NCBI GenBank assembly: GCA_046327715.1 | Contig: JAXLXY010000005.1 | Location: 213,136-277,135, forward strand | Origin: JADJOM01 sp046327715 | GTDB lineage: Bacteria > Gemmatimonadota > Gemmatimonadetes > Gemmatimonadales > GWC2-71-9 | Direction of reading: 5' to 3' | DNA length: 64,000 nucleotides | Shown here: positions 63,445-64,000 of the stretch, in pieces | Numbering within the stretch: position 1 is the stretch's first letter | Layout of the letters: each line of letters starts with the position of its first letter | Translations under genes and position numbers: made by a program | Notes under the pieces: generated by a model | Databases searched by the model: none | What the model saw: the letters and a program-made list of their open reading frames with translations, nothing else | What the model was told of the DNA's origin: nothing

Positions 63445-63499
63445 TCCAGCTCCTCACTCGGTGCGGCCGAACGGCAGGGCGAGATTCAACGGTGCAGGG

Positions 63500-63515
63500 A
63501 GCAAAGCTCATGCCC
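63500..63515 (-). promoter_or_regulatory. Sigma-54-type promoter of the radical SAM operon
   Basis: Bottom strand GGGCATGAGCTTTGCT matches TGGCAYG-N4-TTGCW except the first base. It lies 55 bases before the start at 63444. Confidence 0.58.
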
Positions 63516-63618
63516 TGCGCCAGCTTATGTCCGGTCGGGCGGGATAGCCGACCGTGACCCCGGGTATTCCCGGCCGCCCCCCGACAAGCGGCGCCGGCCA
63601 ACCCGATTTGTTGCTCGA

Positions 63619-63642
63619 GCGCATCGCCTGTGGCGATGGCGC
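63619..63642 (-). terminator. Hairpin after the FAD oxidoreductase gene
   Basis: CATCGCC-TGT-GGCGATG with flanking GCG/GC pairs forms a stem of at least 7 bases, starting about 12 bases after the stop at 63654 on the bottom strand. Only a weak T-content follows, so efficiency is uncertain. Confidence 0.4.
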
Positions 63643-63653
63643 AACATCCGAAA

Positions 63654-64000
63654 TCAGTCCTCGACCACGTGGCTGCGGAAGGTCTCCCGGAAGCCCTGCC
63701 ACCGGGCCTCATCGAACCGGCCCCCTTCCAGGCACTCCACCGCGCAGTAGGCCATGAACAGCGCATGGTGCGTGTTGTCGTGCGCGAAGAGCCCCTGCCG
63801 GCCATAGCTGATGAGCTGGGGCAGGCCGTCGGCCCACCGGTCCAGCACCCCGAAGGGCACCTCGTACCCGTTCAGGTAGACCGGATAGGCCTGCCGGAGC
63901 CGCCGGCTGTAGACCGCGGTGGGCGCCGCGGGGAGCGGCAGCCCGGCCCGCGCCAGGTCCTCGCCGACCAGCGCGCCGAGCGCGGCGTCGTCGAGCTTCC
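63654..64000 (-). CDS. FAD-dependent amine-oxidase-like protein, C-terminal part, runs off window
   Basis: The frame stays open from the stop at 63654 to the right edge, giving at least 115 residues. It reads DLARAGLPLPAAPTAVYSRR, RQAYPVYLNGYEVPFGVLDR, then LISYGRQGLFAHDNTHHALF and MAYCAVECLEGG, the C-terminal FAD-contacting end of protoporphyrinogen-oxidase/UDP-galactopyranose-mutase-like flavoproteins. The apparent GTG start at 63860 is internal, because homologous sequence continues upstream. A third member of this flavoprotein group in the window, after 17825 and 25308. Confidence 0.72.
   Translation of the reverse strand, partial: KLDDAALGALVGEDLARAGLPLPAAPTAVYSRRLRQAYPVYLNGYEVPFGVLDRWADGLPQLISYGRQGLFAHDNTHHALFMAYCAVECLEGGRFDEARWQGFRETFRSHVVED

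Noticed and set aside
62275..63653. Search for a ribosomal precursor peptide next to the radical SAM gene
   Set aside because: The 209-base upstream gap shows no short frame with a leader-core pattern and ribosome-binding site.

Overview
This is a GC-rich (about 70%) bacterial chromosome segment. It is almost entirely one large surface-polysaccharide supercluster: 51 protein genes, many with 4-bp ATGA/GTGA overlaps, and no rRNA, tRNA, CRISPR array, transposase or phage gene that I can see. Base composition and two promoter boxes of the TTGAC-N-TAnnTTcG type would suit a Gemmatimonadota-like (FCB group) bacterium. That taxonomic call is weak because no marker gene is present.

Layout. (1) 1-6298: end of a GT4 glycosyltransferase, then a leftward operon: flippase, sulfotransferase, GT4, polysaccharide deacetylase, hexapeptide acyltransferase. 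(2) 6539-13197: a six-hairpin protein, two GT-C membrane glycosyltransferases, a flippase-like membrane protein and a second sulfotransferase. (3) 20918-13194 leftward: a deacetylase-GT2 fusion, an FAD oxidoreductase, a deacetylase, an AsnB-type amidotransferase and a nucleotide-sugar dehydrogenase. (4) 21161-33794 rightward: GT2, GT-C, further GT2/GT4 enzymes, a UDP-galactopyranose-mutase-like flavoprotein, a sugar epimerase, a deacetylase, two small paired membrane proteins and a UbiA prenyltransferase. (5) 33970-38222: a 53-aa membrane peptide gene, then CysN with a dead kinase tail, a CysQ-CysC fusion and CysD, which together make PAPS for the sulfotransferases. (6) 38311-52870: three halogenase-type flavoproteins, a PltE-like acyl-ACP dehydrogenase, two MBOAT-SGNH acyltransferases around a carrier protein and an amino-acid adenylating enzyme, then a second flippase. 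(7) 52968-59794: VTC domain, DUF4956, TPR-like, CotH/beta-helix and phosphoesterase genes. (8) 64000-59802 leftward: end of an FAD oxidoreductase, radical SAM/SPASM protein, polytopic membrane protein and GT2.

How it may work. The genes predict an exported heteropolysaccharide that is deacetylated, sulfated (two sulfotransferases plus a dedicated PAPS operon) and acylated. The acylation module is the most striking part. An amino acid is adenylated, loaded on a stand-alone carrier protein, oxidised by an acyl-CoA-dehydrogenase-like enzyme and possibly halogenated. This is the same enzyme set that makes (chloro)pyrrolyl-carrier protein in pyoluteorin-type pathways. Two MBOAT-SGNH proteins could then transfer the group to the glycan. 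A polysaccharide carrying pyrrolyl or halopyrrolyl esters would be new to my knowledge. This is inference, and D-alanylation-like acylation is the simpler alternative.

Regulation. Matches to the sigma-54 -24/-12 promoter (TGGCAY-N5-TTGCW) lie upstream of most of the transcription units. Four further variant sites with the same spacing sit 57-68 bases upstream of the three halogenase genes and the dehydrogenase gene. The locus therefore looks like one coordinated sigma-54 regulon.
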